DNA of 6,446 nucleotides, taken from the NCBI GenBank assembly GCA_937996615.1, contig CALKVD010000015.1, positions 1 through 6,446 on the forward strand, written 5' to 3'. This DNA comes from an uncultured Rickettsiales bacterium. Its GTDB lineage: Bacteria > Pseudomonadota > Alphaproteobacteria > Rickettsiales > Midichloriaceae. The notes under the pieces were generated by a model. The model saw only the letters and a program-made list of their open reading frames with translations. It had not been told where the DNA came from and ran no database searches. Below, piece by piece: positions 5,519-6,446 of the stretch (the stretch's first letter is position 1; each line of letters opens with the position of its first letter). The translations under genes were made by a program, and so were the position numbers.

Positions 5519-6446
5519 ATGCAACATTTCAAAACAAGTCTCCAAGAAAAAGATCCAACAATCGCCAAAATGATTGAACAAGAACTGAAACGGCAGCGTG
5601 ATGGCATTGAATTAATAGCTTCTGAAAATTTGGTAAGTAAAGCTGTCCTTGAAGCAGCTGGATCAGTTTTAACCAATAAATATGCCGAAGGTTATGCTGG
5701 ACGACGCTATTATGGTGGATGTGAATATGTTGATGAAGTAGAAAAACTAGCGATAACCCGAGCTTGTCAGCTATTTGGTGCGCAATTTGCCAATGTTCAG
5801 CCACATTCTGGGTCGCAAGCAAATCAAAGCGTGTTTTTTTCATTGCTGCAACCAGGTGACAAAGTTCTTGGAATGTCGTTAGACTGCGGTGGGCATTTGA
5901 CTCATGGTAACAAAGCAAATCAATCTGGAAAATGGTTTGAGTTTTATCATTATGGGGTTGATCCCAAAACCTGTTTGTTGAACTACGACGAACTTGAAGA
6001 GGTTGCCTTAAAACATCGACCAAAGATGATTATCGCTGGAGCTTCGGCCTATTCCCGCAATATAGATTTTGCTAGAATCAGGGCGGTTGCTGATCAAATC
6101 GACGCATATTTGATGGCTGATGTGGCCCATTATGCAGGACTGATTGTGACCGGTCTTTATAATAATCCGTTGCCACATGCTCACGTTGTAACGACAACAA
6201 CGCATAAAACTTTGCGAGGTCCCAGAGGCGGTATGGTTTTAACTAATGAGGAAGATATTGCAAAAAAAATAAATTCTGCTATTTTTCCTGGAATCCAGGG
6301 TGGGCCTCTAATGCATATAATAGCGGCGAAAGCAGTTGCGTTTGCTGAAGCTTTAGAACCAGAATATAAGCAATATATGCAAACTGTAAAAGATAGTGCT
6401 GTTGTTTTAGCTCAGCAGTTGCAACATCGAGGATTTCCTATTGTTA
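5519..6446 (+). CDS. glyA: Serine hydroxymethyltransferase, cut off at the right edge
   Basis: Pyridoxal-phosphate enzyme that interconverts serine plus tetrahydrofolate with glycine plus 5,10-methylene-tetrahydrofolate, the main entry of one-carbon units for purine, thymidylate and formyl-Met synthesis. The frame is open from ATG 5519 to the window end: 309 full codons, about three quarters of the usual 415-430 residues. Motifs match the family throughout: ELIASENLVS, TNKYAEGYAGRRYYGGCEYVD, NVQPHSGSQAN, GGHLTHG, the cofactor-contacting Asp201 and His204 in DVAHYAGL, and TTTTHKTLRGPRGG, where Lys230 is the Schiff-base lysine (E. coli Lys229). FPGIQGGPLMH follows. The offset of one from E. coli numbering shows the N-terminus is full length and supports the start, as does GAGAGG at 5504-5509. 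The C-terminal domain, with the substrate carboxylate-binding Arg, is outside the window. Confidence 0.97.
   Translation, partial: MQHFKTSLQEKDPTIAKMIEQELKRQRDGIELIASENLVSKAVLEAAGSVLTNKYAEGYAGRRYYGGCEYVDEVEKLAITRACQLFGAQFANVQPHSGSQANQSVFFSLLQPGDKVLGMSLDCGGHLTHGNKANQSGKWFEFYHYGVDPKTCLLNYDELEEVALKHRPKMIIAGASAYSRNIDFARIRAVADQIDAYLMADVAHYAGLIVTGLYNNPLPHAHVVTTTTHKTLRGPRGGMVLTNEEDIAKKINSAIFPGIQGGPLMHIIAAKAVAFAEALEPEYKQYMQTVKDSAVVLAQQLQHRGFPIV

Noticed and set aside
5529..6023. 164-codon reading frame antisense to glyA
   Set aside because: It lies entirely opposite the well-conserved glyA coding sequence, resembles no family, and is best explained as a shadow of glyA codon structure.
6008..6205. 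65-codon antisense reading frame in glyA
   Set aside because: Same reason: glyA motifs including the cofactor-binding residues are encoded on the other strand across this stretch.

Overview
The window is an AT-rich piece of bacterial chromosome carrying six protein genes, nearly all housekeeping. Protein motifs point to an alphaproteobacterium. The methionyl-tRNA formyltransferase (an HPSSLPRWRGAAP-type active-site loop, later CKIRG/CQVRG-like and GVTYAHK motifs), the serine hydroxymethyltransferase and the FGDRRD-ending Bax inhibitor-1 protein all look like those of Rickettsiales or other host-associated alphaproteobacteria. Low GC and an orphan TAXI-type periplasmic protein fit that picture. 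The placement is from memory of the families, not from a search.

Layout: trmD (26-775, +) is followed by a 456-bp AT-rich gap with a short GC-richer island (about 1020-1105) that no gene explains. Then come three genes on the minus strand, read right to left: a seven-helix Bax inhibitor-1 family protein (3454-4167), a TAXI-family substrate-binding protein (2081-3349), and an RluB/RsuA-type pseudouridine synthase (1232-2038). The TAXI and pseudouridine synthase genes are 42 bp apart and could be co-transcribed. A hairpin at 3414-3431 probably separates the Bax inhibitor-1 gene from them. A 146-bp divergent promoter region (4168-4313) leads rightward to fmt (4314-5354), then a 164-bp gap and glyA (5519 onward), which runs off the right edge with about three quarters of the gene present.

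Functionally, four of the six genes serve translation or one-carbon supply. TrmD methylates tRNA G37, RluB-type enzymes modify 23S rRNA, Fmt formylates initiator tRNA using 10-formyl-tetrahydrofolate, and GlyA feeds the folate one-carbon pool that Fmt draws on. The other two are envelope proteins.

I see no new defence, mobile or regulatory system. The points most worth a second look are the unexplained 776-1231 gap, the loss of both acidic sensor aspartates in the Bax inhibitor-1 protein, a TAXI protein with a degenerate ligand-loop region and a long proline-rich spacer, an insertion of about 24 residues in Fmt, and Glu in place of the usual catalytic Asp in TrmD.
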